In this document: piece by piece, positions 1-6,496 of the stretch
How the letters are laid out: the number at the start of each line of letters is the position of its first letter
Numbering within the stretch: position 1 is the stretch's first letter
From: Rubrivivax sp.
GTDB taxonomy: Bacteria > Pseudomonadota > Gammaproteobacteria > Burkholderiales > Burkholderiaceae
Length of the DNA: 8,579 bases
Reading direction: 5' to 3'
Assembly: GCA_004211235.1 (NCBI GenBank)
Contig: SEEY01000311.1
Coordinates: forward strand, 1 to 8,579
Program-made: the position numbers and the translations under genes
The notes under the pieces: model-generated
Seen by the model: only the letters and a program-made list of their open reading frames with translations
Told to the model about the DNA's origin: nothing
Database searches by the model: none

Positions 1-149
1 GGGTGGGCATGGGGCTAAGGCTCCTCGGGCAGGCATTTCTCGACAGGCGAAGCCGTCGAAGCTCATTTATGAGCATAGGAGCGAGCCGGTATCCCGCCGC
101 GTTGGTACAAACGATTGCCGGGCAGTAGTTCACAGCCGGCCCGAAGGCC
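1..149. other. Gene-free left edge, downstream of slt
   Basis: I cannot support a gene here. Short open stretches exist on the plus strand, but none has a ribosome binding site or a recognisable product. Just past the slt stop, 138-149 forms a 4-bp GGCC/GGCC stem that on the minus strand closes a TTCG tetraloop. It lacks a T-run, so it is at most a weak 3'-end structure for slt. A second small inverted repeat, GCTCA-TTTA-TGAGC, lies near 60-76. The gene normally found beyond slt is outside the window. Confidence 0.5.
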
Positions 150-2138
150 TCAGTCGGCCGCCGGCGGTGGCGGATCGATGTTGCCGCTGCGCGCCGGGCC
201 GACGCTCGTGCCCAGCCGCTCGCGCAGCGACGTGGCCGGCAGGCCGAGCACCTGCGCATAGAGCGCGCCACCGAGCAGCACCTTGCGGACGTAGTCGCGC
301 GTCTCGTTGAAGGGAATGTTCTCGGCCCAGACGGCCGCGTCGATGACCGGGCCGTCGCGCCAGCGCGCAGGGCGGCCGGGGCCGGCGTTGTAGGCCGCCG
401 CGGCCAGCGCCTGGGCGCCGTCGAAGCGGTCTAGCACCAGCTTCAGATAGTGCGTGCCGATGCGCAGGTTGAAGTCCCGGTCCTGCATCAGCTCGGGCGC
501 ATAGGCGAGGCCCGCCTTCTTCGCCGTCCACTTGGCCGTGGCGGGCATGACCTGCATGAGCCCCGACGCGCCGACGTGCGAGCGCGCATCCAGCACGAAG
601 CGCGACTCCTGGCGGATCAGGCCGTAGACGTAGGCCGGGTCGAGTCCGGCACCCTTGGCCTCGCGCAGCAGCTCCGAGCGGTGCGGCGTCGGGAAGCGCT
701 GCGTCATGTCGACCTCGGTCTTGGTGCGCTCGCTGGTGTTGATGCAGCGGTCCCAGACCTCGCGGTCGCAGGCCTCCTGCGCGGCGGCAAGCAGCGCGCG
801 GTCACCCATGCCGCGCAGCGAGAAGTTCCATTCGCGCACGCCTTCATTGCGCAGGCCGAGGGCGATGAGCTGCAGCGCGCGGGTGAGGCCGGGATGCTGG
901 CGTGCGGCGCGGCGCTCCTCGGTCGTGAGCGGCGCGGGGGCCGGCGGCAGCGGCGTTGGCAGCGCGAGGTCTTCGGCGGCCAGGCGGCCGAAGTAGTTCA
1001 GCGGCGCCGTCTGCGCGGACGAGGCCAGCGCCGCGAGTTGGGCACGGGCACCGGTCTGGTCACCCTGCTGGCGCGTGGCGCTTGCCTTCCAGTAGACCCA
1101 GGCCGGCTCGCGCTGCTCGGCGCTGCTCATGCGCTCGATGGCGCGCAACGCCACGGCCGGCTGCTTCGCACGCAGGGCGGCGCGAGCGGCCCAGGCGAGG
1201 GCGTCGTCGCTCCAGTCGAGGTCGGGGGCGAGCTTGTCGGCGCGGGCGAAGGCGGCAAGCGCGTCGTCCTGCAGTCGCAGCGCGGACTGGCGGCCGATCT
1301 GCACCCACAGCCAGGCCTGCAGGTCGGCAGGCAGGCGGCTCCACTTGTCCTTCAGCACGTCGCCGGCCTGGTCGGGGTCGCTGGCGGCCACGCGCGCCAG
1401 CGCCAGCGCCGTCAGCTCCGCCTCGGGCCGCGGCGAGGTGCGGGCCTTGCGGGTCAGGTAGCGGCCGGCGTTGTCCTGCAGTTCCGCGAGCTTCTGCTCC
1501 AGCGGCTTGGCATTGAGCAGCATGACGGCCTGGCGCGCCGCGCGCGGGCGGCCCTGCTCGGTGGCCTGGCGGGCCTTGTCCCACAGCGTGTCGGGCTTGA
1601 ACTGGCCGGCGTCGGTGAAGGTGAAGGCGAGCTGGAAGCAGCCGTCGTCGCCGTCCTTCTGCGCCATCCACGCCGCGCGCGCGGTCTCTGCGCTGACCTT
1701 GGTGCCGGCCGCGTGATCGGCCAGCAGCGCATAGCAGGCGACCTCGCGGTCGTCGCGCATCTGGTAGGCCGCATGGTCGCGGCGGAAGTTGGCCCAGTCC
1801 CGCCGGCGCCCAAGCTCCAGCAGCCAGTCGTTGCGCAGCCGGTCCTCGACGTAGCTGCCGGGGTAGCGGGCGTAGAAGGCGTCCATCTCCGGCTGGCGCA
1901 CCTCGGCCAGGCGCGCGTTCAGCTCGAAGTAGTCGACCCAGCCCGCCAGCGGGTGGGCCTGCGCGCGGGCGGCGTCGGCCAGCGTGGCCAGCCGCTTGCG
2001 GTCGCGCTTGGCCCAGGCCTCGCGCGCCTGCACGGCGAGGTCGTTGTCGGCCGCCGCCGGCACGGCCTGCGCGCCGGCTGCCACCGCCATCAGCAGCGCG
2101 AGCGCTGCTCCAAGAATTCGACCGCCAATTCGCTTCAT
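150..2138 (-). CDS. slt: Soluble lytic murein transglycosylase (Slt70 family)
   Basis: This is a periplasmic exolytic transglycosylase. It cleaves the MurNAc-GlcNAc bond of peptidoglycan with formation of a 1,6-anhydro ring, in wall turnover and recycling. The predicted protein is 662 residues, close to Slt70. It starts with MKR and a hydrophobic stretch (about residues 8-23) ending in AQA near residue 25, a typical signal peptide. An Ala-rich helical solenoid (about 30-480) corresponds to the doughnut-shaped U and L domains. The C-terminal SLT domain (about 490-620) carries the catalytic Glu511 in the QESRF motif, GASGLMQVMP at 523-532 and AYNAGP at 582-587. The open frame extends 46 codons further upstream, but the start at 2138 is chosen because it gives the signal peptide; only a weak GGCAGG lies before it. 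The residues past about 640 are a Pro-rich tail. It is divergent from the PEP-CTERM gene. Confidence 0.95.
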   Translation of the reverse strand: MKRIGGRILGAALALLMAVAAGAQAVPAAADNDLAVQAREAWAKRDRKRLATLADAARAQAHPLAGWVDYFELNARLAEVRQPEMDAFYARYPGSYVEDRLRNDWLLELGRRRDWANFRRDHAAYQMRDDREVACYALLADHAAGTKVSAETARAAWMAQKDGDDGCFQLAFTFTDAGQFKPDTLWDKARQATEQGRPRAARQAVMLLNAKPLEQKLAELQDNAGRYLTRKARTSPRPEAELTALALARVAASDPDQAGDVLKDKWSRLPADLQAWLWVQIGRQSALRLQDDALAAFARADKLAPDLDWSDDALAWAARAALRAKQPAVALRAIERMSSAEQREPAWVYWKASATRQQGDQTGARAQLAALASSAQTAPLNYFGRLAAEDLALPTPLPPAPAPLTTEERRAARQHPGLTRALQLIALGLRNEGVREWNFSLRGMGDRALLAAAQEACDREVWDRCINTSERTKTEVDMTQRFPTPHRSELLREAKGAGLDPAYVYGLIRQESRFVLDARSHVGASGLMQVMPATAKWTAKKAGLAYAPELMQDRDFNLRIGTHYLKLVLDRFDGAQALAAAAYNAGPGRPARWRDGPVIDAAVWAENIPFNETRDYVRKVLLGGALYAQVLGLPATSLRERLGTSVGPARSGNIDPPPPAAD

Positions 2139-2154
2139 CAACCTGCCCGTCTGC

Positions 2155-2174
2155 CGTGGGCAATTTAACCCACG
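2155..2174. repeat. Perfect inverted repeat upstream of slt, possible operator or promoter element
   Basis: CGTGGG at 2155-2160 and CCCACG at 2169-2174 are perfect complements around the AT-rich spacer CAATTTAA, an unusual AT island in this GC-rich region. The repeat lies 17 bp upstream of the slt start. On the minus strand the spacer reads TTAAAT, a possible -10 element for slt, though no convincing -35 precedes it. A repressor site overlapping the promoter or a 5'-UTR hairpin are both possible; the function is inferred. Confidence 0.35.
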
Positions 2175-2197
2175 CCTCGAACCCCACTCCACGCATC

Positions 2198-2221
2198 GGG
2201 GCGTTCGCCCTGTTCGAGGGC
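2198..2221. repeat. Two overlapping small inverted repeats before the PEP-CTERM promoter
   Basis: GGGCG-TT-CGCCC (2199-2210) overlaps GCCCT-GTTCG-AGGGC (2207-2221), so the two stems are mutually exclusive. They end directly before the candidate -35 at 2224. They could be a regulator site for the plus-strand promoter or chance in GC-rich DNA; nothing identifies a binding protein. Confidence 0.2.
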
Positions 2222-2223
2222 TT

Positions 2224-2251
2224 GTGACAGCGCTACCCCGCGATCTATCCT
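2224..2251 (+). promoter_or_regulatory. Candidate sigma-70 promoter for the PEP-CTERM gene
   Basis: GTGACA (2224-2229, five of six matches to TTGACA) is followed after 16 bp by TATCCT (2246-2251, four of six to TATAAT). Transcription would start near 2258, leaving a leader of about 20 nt that contains the AAGGAG ribosome binding site at 2267-2272. Spacing and matches are reasonable, but there is no experimental support. Confidence 0.45.
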
Positions 2252-2278
2252 CAGCGCACAACCTACAAGGAGACATCC

Positions 2279-2881
2279 ATGGACAAGCTCATGAAGCGAC
2301 TGATGCTGGGCGCCGCGGCCGCGCTGCTGAGCCTCGGCGCGCTGGCCCAGCCGGCGAGCTATGGCAATGCGGGCAACGAAGCGCCGTCCAACAGCTTTGT
2401 TGCGCTGGCGAATGGCCCGCTGACCGCCTTCTACACCGACTGGGCGGGCAGCCTGACGGTTCTGGTCGGCGCGCGCATCAACGGCGTGGACGGCCCCGTC
2501 GGCCTGAACAACCAGAGCAGCGGCTATGGCGACAGCTTCGTGCTGGGCAACGTGTCCGCGGGTGACAGCCTCGTCTTCTTCGTCGACGTGACCAACACCG
2601 GCGACAACACGACCGCCCGCTACTACAGCGACAAGACGCTCAACCTCGATGGCCGCAACCACGCCTGGACGCTGGCCTACGCGGGCGATGCCCTGGTGCC
2701 GGCCGGCCTGCACATCGCCTTTGAGGATCTGCCCGGCGGCAGTGCCGACTTCAACTATCACGACCACGGCATCGTCGTGCAGGGTGTGCTGGCCATCCCG
2801 GCGCCGGTGCCCGAGCCTGCGAGCTGGGCGCTGCTGCTGGGCGGCGCCGGGCTGTTGGCGCTGCGCCGCCCCCGCGGCTGA
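2279..2881 (+). CDS. PEP-CTERM sorting domain protein, DUF4114-like core
   Basis: This is a predicted secreted protein of 200 residues that is handed to an exosortase (EpsH/XrtA-type) and probably released to the cell surface or extracellular matrix. The signal peptide spans residues 1-23 with cleavage likely after ALA. The C-terminus has the full sorting signal: VPEPASW at 177-183, a short hydrophobic segment (about 183-195) and a terminal RRPRG. The core is rich in Asn, Asp, Gly and Ser and contains no Cys. The stretch FEDLPGGSADFNYHDHG (148-164) resembles the acidic motif of DUF4114 domains, often seen in calcium-rich surface proteins; this family call is tentative. The start at 2279 has a perfect AAGGAG six bases upstream; an internal Met at codon 5 is less well placed. 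The gene is flanked by its own promoter candidate and terminator. No exosortase gene is in the window. The biological role is unknown. Confidence 0.85.
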   Translation: MDKLMKRLMLGAAAALLSLGALAQPASYGNAGNEAPSNSFVALANGPLTAFYTDWAGSLTVLVGARINGVDGPVGLNNQSSGYGDSFVLGNVSAGDSLVFFVDVTNTGDNTTARYYSDKTLNLDGRNHAWTLAYAGDALVPAGLHIAFEDLPGGSADFNYHDHGIVVQGVLAIPAPVPEPASWALLLGGAGLLALRRPRG

Positions 2882-2899
2882 CGCACCCCTTTCCCCTCC

Positions 2900-2938
2900 A
2901 CGCCCCCGGCGGCCCTGGCTGCCGGGGGCGTCGTCTTT
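2900..2938 (+). terminator. Rho-independent terminator after the PEP-CTERM gene
   Basis: A perfect 11-bp GC-rich stem pairs 2900-2910 (ACGCCCCCGGC) with 2921-2931 (GCCGGGGGCGT), and inner bases can extend it. The downstream T-run is short and interrupted (TCGTCTTT). It lies 19 bp after the stop codon and insulates the PEP-CTERM gene from the cyclo-ligase gene, so the two are probably not one operon. Confidence 0.75.
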
Positions 2939-2974
2939 CATGGGTTCCAATAAGCGTCGAACTGCACTGACGCC

Positions 2975-3520
2975 ATGACCGCCGCCCCTGCCCAAGACCG
3001 CTCCGAGCTGCGCCGCACCCTGCTGGCCGAGCGCCGCGCGTTTGCGCAAACGCCGGCCTTCCAGTCCGCCCAGCAGGCCGTGCGCCAGGCGCTGGCCGCC
3101 TTGCTGGCGCAGCTGGAGCCCGAGCTGCTGGGCGTTTACTGGCCGCTGGGCGGTGAGCTGGACCCCGGCACGCTGGCCTGGCCGCGCGCCTTGCCGTTCG
3201 CGCGCCGTGAGCCCAAGGAGATGGTGTTCCGCCGCTGGGACGGTGCCGAGCCCGCGTCGAAGGACGAATGCGGCATCGCCACGGCCACCGGGGCGGTCGC
3301 CGTGCCGGACGTCGTCCTCGTGCCCTGCGTCGGCTTCACGCGCGAGGGCTTTCGCCTCGGTTATGGCGGCGGCTATTTCGACCGCTGGCTGGCCCTGCAC
3401 CCCGGGGTGACGACGGTGGGTGTGGCATGGTCGGGCGGCGACACCTCATTCGCCGTCGAGGCGCACGACCGCGCCCTGACGCTCATCCTCACCGAGCGCG
3501 AACTGATCGCGCCAAGCTGA
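2975..3520 (+). CDS. ygfA: 5-formyltetrahydrofolate cyclo-ligase (5,10-methenyl-THF synthetase)
   Basis: This cytosolic enzyme uses ATP to convert 5-formyltetrahydrofolate to 5,10-methenyltetrahydrofolate, returning a storage folate that inhibits other folate enzymes to the one-carbon pool. The 181-residue length is normal for the family. The N-terminal basic helix has the R-x-x-L-R pattern (residues 9-13). The substrate-side motif YWPLGGELDP is at 55-64. VPCVGFTREG (116-125) leads into the nucleotide-binding signature RLGYGGGYFDR (127-137). The ATG at 2975 gives the expected N-terminus, but no clear Shine-Dalgarno sequence precedes it. A gap of only 9 bp to the antiporter gene suggests cotranscription. 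Proximity to slt is, from memory, common in Burkholderiales. A second paralogue starts at 8116. The symbol ygfA follows the E. coli name and orthology is not proven. Confidence 0.93.
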   Translation: MTAAPAQDRSELRRTLLAERRAFAQTPAFQSAQQAVRQALAALLAQLEPELLGVYWPLGGELDPGTLAWPRALPFARREPKEMVFRRWDGAEPASKDECGIATATGAVAVPDVVLVPCVGFTREGFRLGYGGGYFDRWLALHPGVTTVGVAWSGGDTSFAVEAHDRALTLILTERELIAPS

Positions 3521-3529
3521 AAGGACGCG

Positions 3530-5212
3530 ATGCACGACGGCATGACCCTGATCTCCACGCTGGCCGCCGCCTTCGGCCTGGCGCTGGTGCTCGGCCTGCT
3601 GGCGCAGTGGGCGCGGCTGCCGGCCCTCGTCGGCTACCTGCTGGCCGGCGTGCTGATCGGGCCGCACACGCCCGGCTTCGTCGGCGACGTGCACCTGGCC
3701 CAGCAGCTGTCGGAGGTCGGCGTCATGCTGCTGATGTTCGGCGTCGGCCTGCATTTCTCGGTCGGCGACCTGATGTCCGTCAAGGGCATCGCCCTGCCCG
3801 GCGCGCTGGTGCAGATGGCCGCGGCCACCGCCATGGGCGGCGGGCTGGCCCACGCGTGGTGGGGCTGGGACCTGATGGCCTCGCTGATCTTCGGCCTGGC
3901 GCTGTCCGTCGCCAGCACGGTGGTGCTGCTGCGGGCGCTGGAGTCGCGCGAGCTGCTGCACAGCGGCAATGGCCGCATCGCCGTGGGCTGGCTGGTGGTG
4001 GAAGACCTGGCCATGGTGCTGGCGCTGGTGCTGATTCCGGTGCTGGGCGGCCAGGGCGACGGCAGCGGCTCGCAGGGCCGCCTGGCCGTCACCATCGTCA
4101 CGACGCTGTTGGCCGTCGCCGCCTTCGTGGCCATCATGCTGATCGCCGGGCGGCGCCTGCTGCCTTGGATGCTCTGGCAGGTCAACCGCACCGGCTCGCG
4201 CGAGCTGTTCACGCTCGCCACCGTCGCCGCGGCCGTCGGCCTGGCGGTGGGCGCGGCGGCGCTGTTCGGCGTCAGCGTGGCGCTGGGTGCCTTCTTCGCC
4301 GGCCTGGTGCTGCGCGAGTCGGCCTTCAGCGAGCGCGCCGCCCACGAGAGCCTGCCGCTGCGGGACGCGTTCGCGGTGCTGTTCTTCGTCGCTGTCGGCA
4401 TGCTGTTCGACCCGCTCATCCTCGTCGAGCAGCCGCTGGCCGTGCTGGCGACGGTCGCCGTCATCCTGGTCGGCAAGACGCTGGCCGCCGGCGTGCTCGT
4501 GCTGCTGTTGAAGTACCCGCTGTCCACCGCGCTGACGGTGGCCGTGAGCCTGGCGCAGATCGGCGAGTTCAGCTTCATCCTGCTCGGCCTGGGCCAGAGC
4601 CTCAAGCTCGTGCCGCCCGAGGCGACCAGCCTCGTCGTGGCTGGCGCCATCGTCTCCATCGCGCTGAACCCGCTGCTGTTCTCGGGCGTCGAGCCGCTGC
4701 GGCGCTGGGTGCTGAAGCGCTCCGCGTGGGCACGCAGGCTGGAAGCGCGTGACGACCCGCTGGCCGAACTGCCGGCCGACACGCCGCAGAGCGCGCTCGC
4801 GGGGCAGATCGTGCTGGTTGGCCATGGCAGCGTGGGCACGGCGCTGCGTGAGCTGCTCGGCAGCCAGCCGATCGTCGTCATCGACCGGGACCGCGACATC
4901 GTCGAGAAGCTCCGCGCCGCCGGCCAGGCCGCCGTGCTGGGCGATGCCGCCGAGGCCGTGACGCTGGTGCAGGCCCACATCGCCCAGGCGGCGTGGCTGG
5001 TCATCGCGCTGACGGATGTGCGCGGTGTGCCGGCGGTGTTGTCACTGGCCCGCCAGCTGAACCCGCAACTGCGCTGCGCCGTGCTGGCGCACACCGACGA
5101 GGAAGAAGATTGGCTGCGGGAGGCCGGCATCAGCCATGTGCTGCGCGCGCAGCGGGCGCTGGCGGAGGCGCTGGCACGTGTCGTCGCCGTGCCGCCCGCC
5201 CAGGCCGCCTAG
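3530..5212 (+). CDS. ybaL: YbaL/KefC-like monovalent cation:proton antiporter with RCK domain (CPA2)
   Basis: This is an inner-membrane antiporter of the CPA2 family, likely exchanging K+ (or another monovalent cation) for H+ in pH and cation homeostasis. The 560 residues match the YbaL/RosB subgroup in length and in recognisable blocks: LVGYLLAGVLIGPHTPGFV (33-51), GVMLLMFGVGLHFS (64-77), LSVASTVVLLRALE (125-138), the buried acidic pair E158-D159 in VGWLVVEDLAMV, and FFVAVGMLFDP (285-295). The Na+/H+ exchanger domain covers about 10-390 with many membrane segments. A cytosolic TrkA-N/RCK domain (about 425-540) has the dinucleotide-binding G431-x-G433-x-x-G436 loop and an acid (D452) at the end of the next strand, suggesting NAD(H) or nucleotide gating. 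The start at 3530 has AAGGA four bases upstream; codon 5 is an alternative Met. Cotranscription with the cyclo-ligase is likely. Substrate is inferred from family, and a KefB/KefC name is also possible. Confidence 0.92.
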   Translation: MHDGMTLISTLAAAFGLALVLGLLAQWARLPALVGYLLAGVLIGPHTPGFVGDVHLAQQLSEVGVMLLMFGVGLHFSVGDLMSVKGIALPGALVQMAAATAMGGGLAHAWWGWDLMASLIFGLALSVASTVVLLRALESRELLHSGNGRIAVGWLVVEDLAMVLALVLIPVLGGQGDGSGSQGRLAVTIVTTLLAVAAFVAIMLIAGRRLLPWMLWQVNRTGSRELFTLATVAAAVGLAVGAAALFGVSVALGAFFAGLVLRESAFSERAAHESLPLRDAFAVLFFVAVGMLFDPLILVEQPLAVLATVAVILVGKTLAAGVLVLLLKYPLSTALTVAVSLAQIGEFSFILLGLGQSLKLVPPEATSLVVAGAIVSIALNPLLFSGVEPLRRWVLKRSAWARRLEARDDPLAELPADTPQSALAGQIVLVGHGSVGTALRELLGSQPIVVIDRDRDIVEKLRAAGQAAVLGDAAEAVTLVQAHIAQAAWLVIALTDVRGVPAVLSLARQLNPQLRCAVLAHTDEEEDWLREAGISHVLRAQRALAEALARVVAVPPAQAA

Positions 5213-5217
5213 CCTCT

Positions 5218-5230
5218 CGGCTTCAAGCCG
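5218..5230. repeat. Small hairpin between convergent antiporter and LysR genes
   Basis: CGGC-TTCAA-GCCG lies in the 30-bp gap between the antiporter stop (5212) and the LysR stop (5243). It has no T-run on either strand. It may weakly help end one or both transcripts, but on sequence alone it is not a convincing terminator. Confidence 0.25.
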
Positions 5231-5242
5231 GCCGGGGCCCCG

Positions 5243-6109
5243 TCACACGCCCGCCAGCGCGTCCCGTGTGATCGCTGCCTGCACGCGCACCCAGTCGGCA
5301 AACTGCTGCACCTCGGGCCGGCGCGCGGCGTTCGGGCCAGTGATCAGCCAGTAGCTGAACGGGCTGCCAAGCCGGCCGGCCTTGCCGAAGGGCTCGATCA
5401 GCTCGCCGCGGTAGAGCCAGCGCCGCGGCTGCAGCTCGGGCTGGCCATGCTCGGTCAGCCAGCGCCGCCAGCTCAGGTACTCGGCGCTGGGGCGGGGGTC
5501 GTCCTCCTCGGCCAGCGCATGGCCGGCGAGGTCGGCGGTGCGCTTCAGGGGCGCGGGCGGGTTCTGCAGATACCAGGGGCTGACGGTGGGCGACAGCGTC
5601 TCCTCGAACAGCTGCTCGGCCTCGGCCGGCACCGAGGCCACGTCGTCGTAGCGCAGCGCCAGGTCGCTCTCGCCGTCTTCCAGGTCGACCTTGCGGTCAT
5701 ATGCCGAGACGCGCAGGTCGATGTCGGCATGCTCGCGCTGGAAGGCCTCCATGCGCGGGATCAGCCAGAGCGACGCGAACGACGCGAAGGTGCTGACGTT
5801 GACGACCCGCCGGCCGCGCGTGCGGCGGATCTGGCGCACGGTCTGGTCCAGCTTGGACAGCACTGCGACGGCGGTGGGCAGCAGCACGGCGCCCTCGCCG
5901 GACAGCTCCACCTTGCGCGTACCGCGCAGGAAGAGGGTGCAGCCGATCTCCTCCTCCAGCGACTGGATCTGCCGGCTGATGGCCGACTGCGTCAGGCTCA
6001 GCTCCTCCGCCGCGGCGCGGAACGACAGCAGCCTCGCCACCGCCTCGAAGGCGCGCAACGGGCCGATGGACAGCGGCCTTTGCCTGATCGGCTGCACGGG
6101 CTGATTCAT
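5243..6109 (-). CDS. LysR-family transcriptional regulator, GcvA-type, with shortened effector domain
   Basis: This is a DNA-binding regulator, probably acting on the divergent DUF2917 promoter and its own. The N-terminal winged helix-turn-helix (about residues 13-72) is canonical: PLRAFEAVARLLSFRAAAE, then LTQSAISRQIQSLEEEIG (39-56) as the recognition region, then LFLRGTRKVELSGEG. The effector domain starts near 101 (VVNVSTFASFASLWLIPRM) and has the usual DLALRY strand at 149-154. The 288 residues are fewer than the roughly 300-310 usual for GcvA-type proteins. At 228-240 the sequence jumps from PRRWLY directly to RGELIEPFG, where relatives, as I remember them, have a helix and loop of the type QAALAGQGVAL between these blocks. 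About 20 residues thus seem missing in frame. No Shine-Dalgarno precedes the ATG at 6109. Target genes and effector are unknown; the shortened domain might impair effector binding. Confidence 0.9.
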   Translation of the reverse strand: MNQPVQPIRQRPLSIGPLRAFEAVARLLSFRAAAEELSLTQSAISRQIQSLEEEIGCTLFLRGTRKVELSGEGAVLLPTAVAVLSKLDQTVRQIRRTRGRRVVNVSTFASFASLWLIPRMEAFQREHADIDLRVSAYDRKVDLEDGESDLALRYDDVASVPAEAEQLFEETLSPTVSPWYLQNPPAPLKRTADLAGHALAEEDDPRPSAEYLSWRRWLTEHGQPELQPRRWLYRGELIEPFGKAGRLGSPFSYWLITGPNAARRPEVQQFADWVRVQAAITRDALAGV

Positions 6110-6142
6110 GCGCGGATGGTATCAATCGCGGCGGCGCATTCA

Positions 6143-6172
6143 TTGGACCGCCTTGGGGCGTCTCCGCAGAAT
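6143..6172 (+). promoter_or_regulatory. Candidate promoter for the DUF2917 gene in the LysR divergent region
   Basis: TTGGAC (6143-6148) and CAGAAT (6167-6172) are separated by 18 bp and would give a start near 6179, with a leader of about 20 nt. The 90-bp region between the two divergent genes is the natural place for a LysR site. I see only a weak CAAT...ATTG inverted pair (6123-6126 and 6142-6145), which touches the -35, and no strong T-N11-A palindrome. Confidence 0.4.
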
Positions 6173-6199
6173 CCCTGACATCAACCCAGGAGAGTCATC

Positions 6200-6496
6200 A
6201 TGAGCGATGCGCAATCTGTATGGCATTTGGACGGTGGCCGGGCCATGACGCTGGCCGGCGGCGCCGAGGCGCGCCGCCTGGCGGTGGCCCGTGGCCGTGT
6301 CTGGCTGACCCTGTCCGGCACTGCCGACCAGCCGGCTGAAGACAAGTGGCTGGAAGCCGGCGAGGCCGTGGCGCTGGCGCCGGGCCAGACGGTCGTGCTG
6401 GAAGGCTGGCCGGCGGCGGACTTCGAGCTGCTCTTGCCGCCCGGCTCAACCTCATCTAGCCGCGGTCTTTTTGGCAGCCGGCTTTTTGGCCGCTGA
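6200..6496 (+). CDS. DUF2917 domain protein
   Basis: This is a 98-residue protein of unknown function. Its pattern matches what I recall of DUF2917: a short beta-rich fold with RGRVWLTLSG (about residues 31-40), an aspartate-lysine-tryptophan-leucine turn (DKWLEAGE) and a run of small hydrophobic strands (VALAPGQTVVLEG, about 57-69), reminiscent of a cupin-like half barrel. It has no signal peptide, membrane segment or Cys. A good AGGAGA at 6188-6193 sits six bases before the ATG. The gene is divergent from a GcvA-type LysR gene, an arrangement I recall as recurrent in Burkholderiales, which suggests the regulator controls it. The last 15 residues or so (GSTSSSRGLFGSRLFGR region) lie past the recognisable domain and read antisense through the end of the TfoX gene; the overlap is 45 bp. 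Confidence 0.8.
   Translation: MSDAQSVWHLDGGRAMTLAGGAEARRLAVARGRVWLTLSGTADQPAEDKWLEAGEAVALAPGQTVVLEGWPAADFELLLPPGSTSSSRGLFGSRLFGR

Noticed and set aside
138..149. TTCG-tetraloop hairpin after slt as a rho-independent terminator
   Set aside because: The stem is only 4 bp and no T-run follows on the minus strand.
450..2168. 572-codon open frame on the plus strand opposite slt
   Set aside because: Its translation is a low-complexity Arg/Ala/Gly/Leu sequence with no family motif, and it lies antisense to a clear Slt70 gene. In GC-rich DNA such mirror frames stay open because stops are rare.
2139..2276. 46-codon upstream extension of slt
   Set aside because: The extra residues are Arg/Cys/Thr-rich, would bury the signal peptide inside the protein, and cover the divergent promoter region.
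2165..3400. 411-codon minus-strand frame across the PEP-CTERM and cyclo-ligase genes
   Set aside because: It spans a strong terminator and two recognised genes on the other strand, and its product is Gln/Arg/Ala-rich without motifs.
3446..4978. 510-codon minus-strand frame opposite the antiporter
   Set aside because: The His/Gln/Asp-rich composition is what antisense reading of a Leu/Val/Ala-rich membrane protein gives. A second antisense frame over the same gene (3634-5130) is rejected for the same reason.
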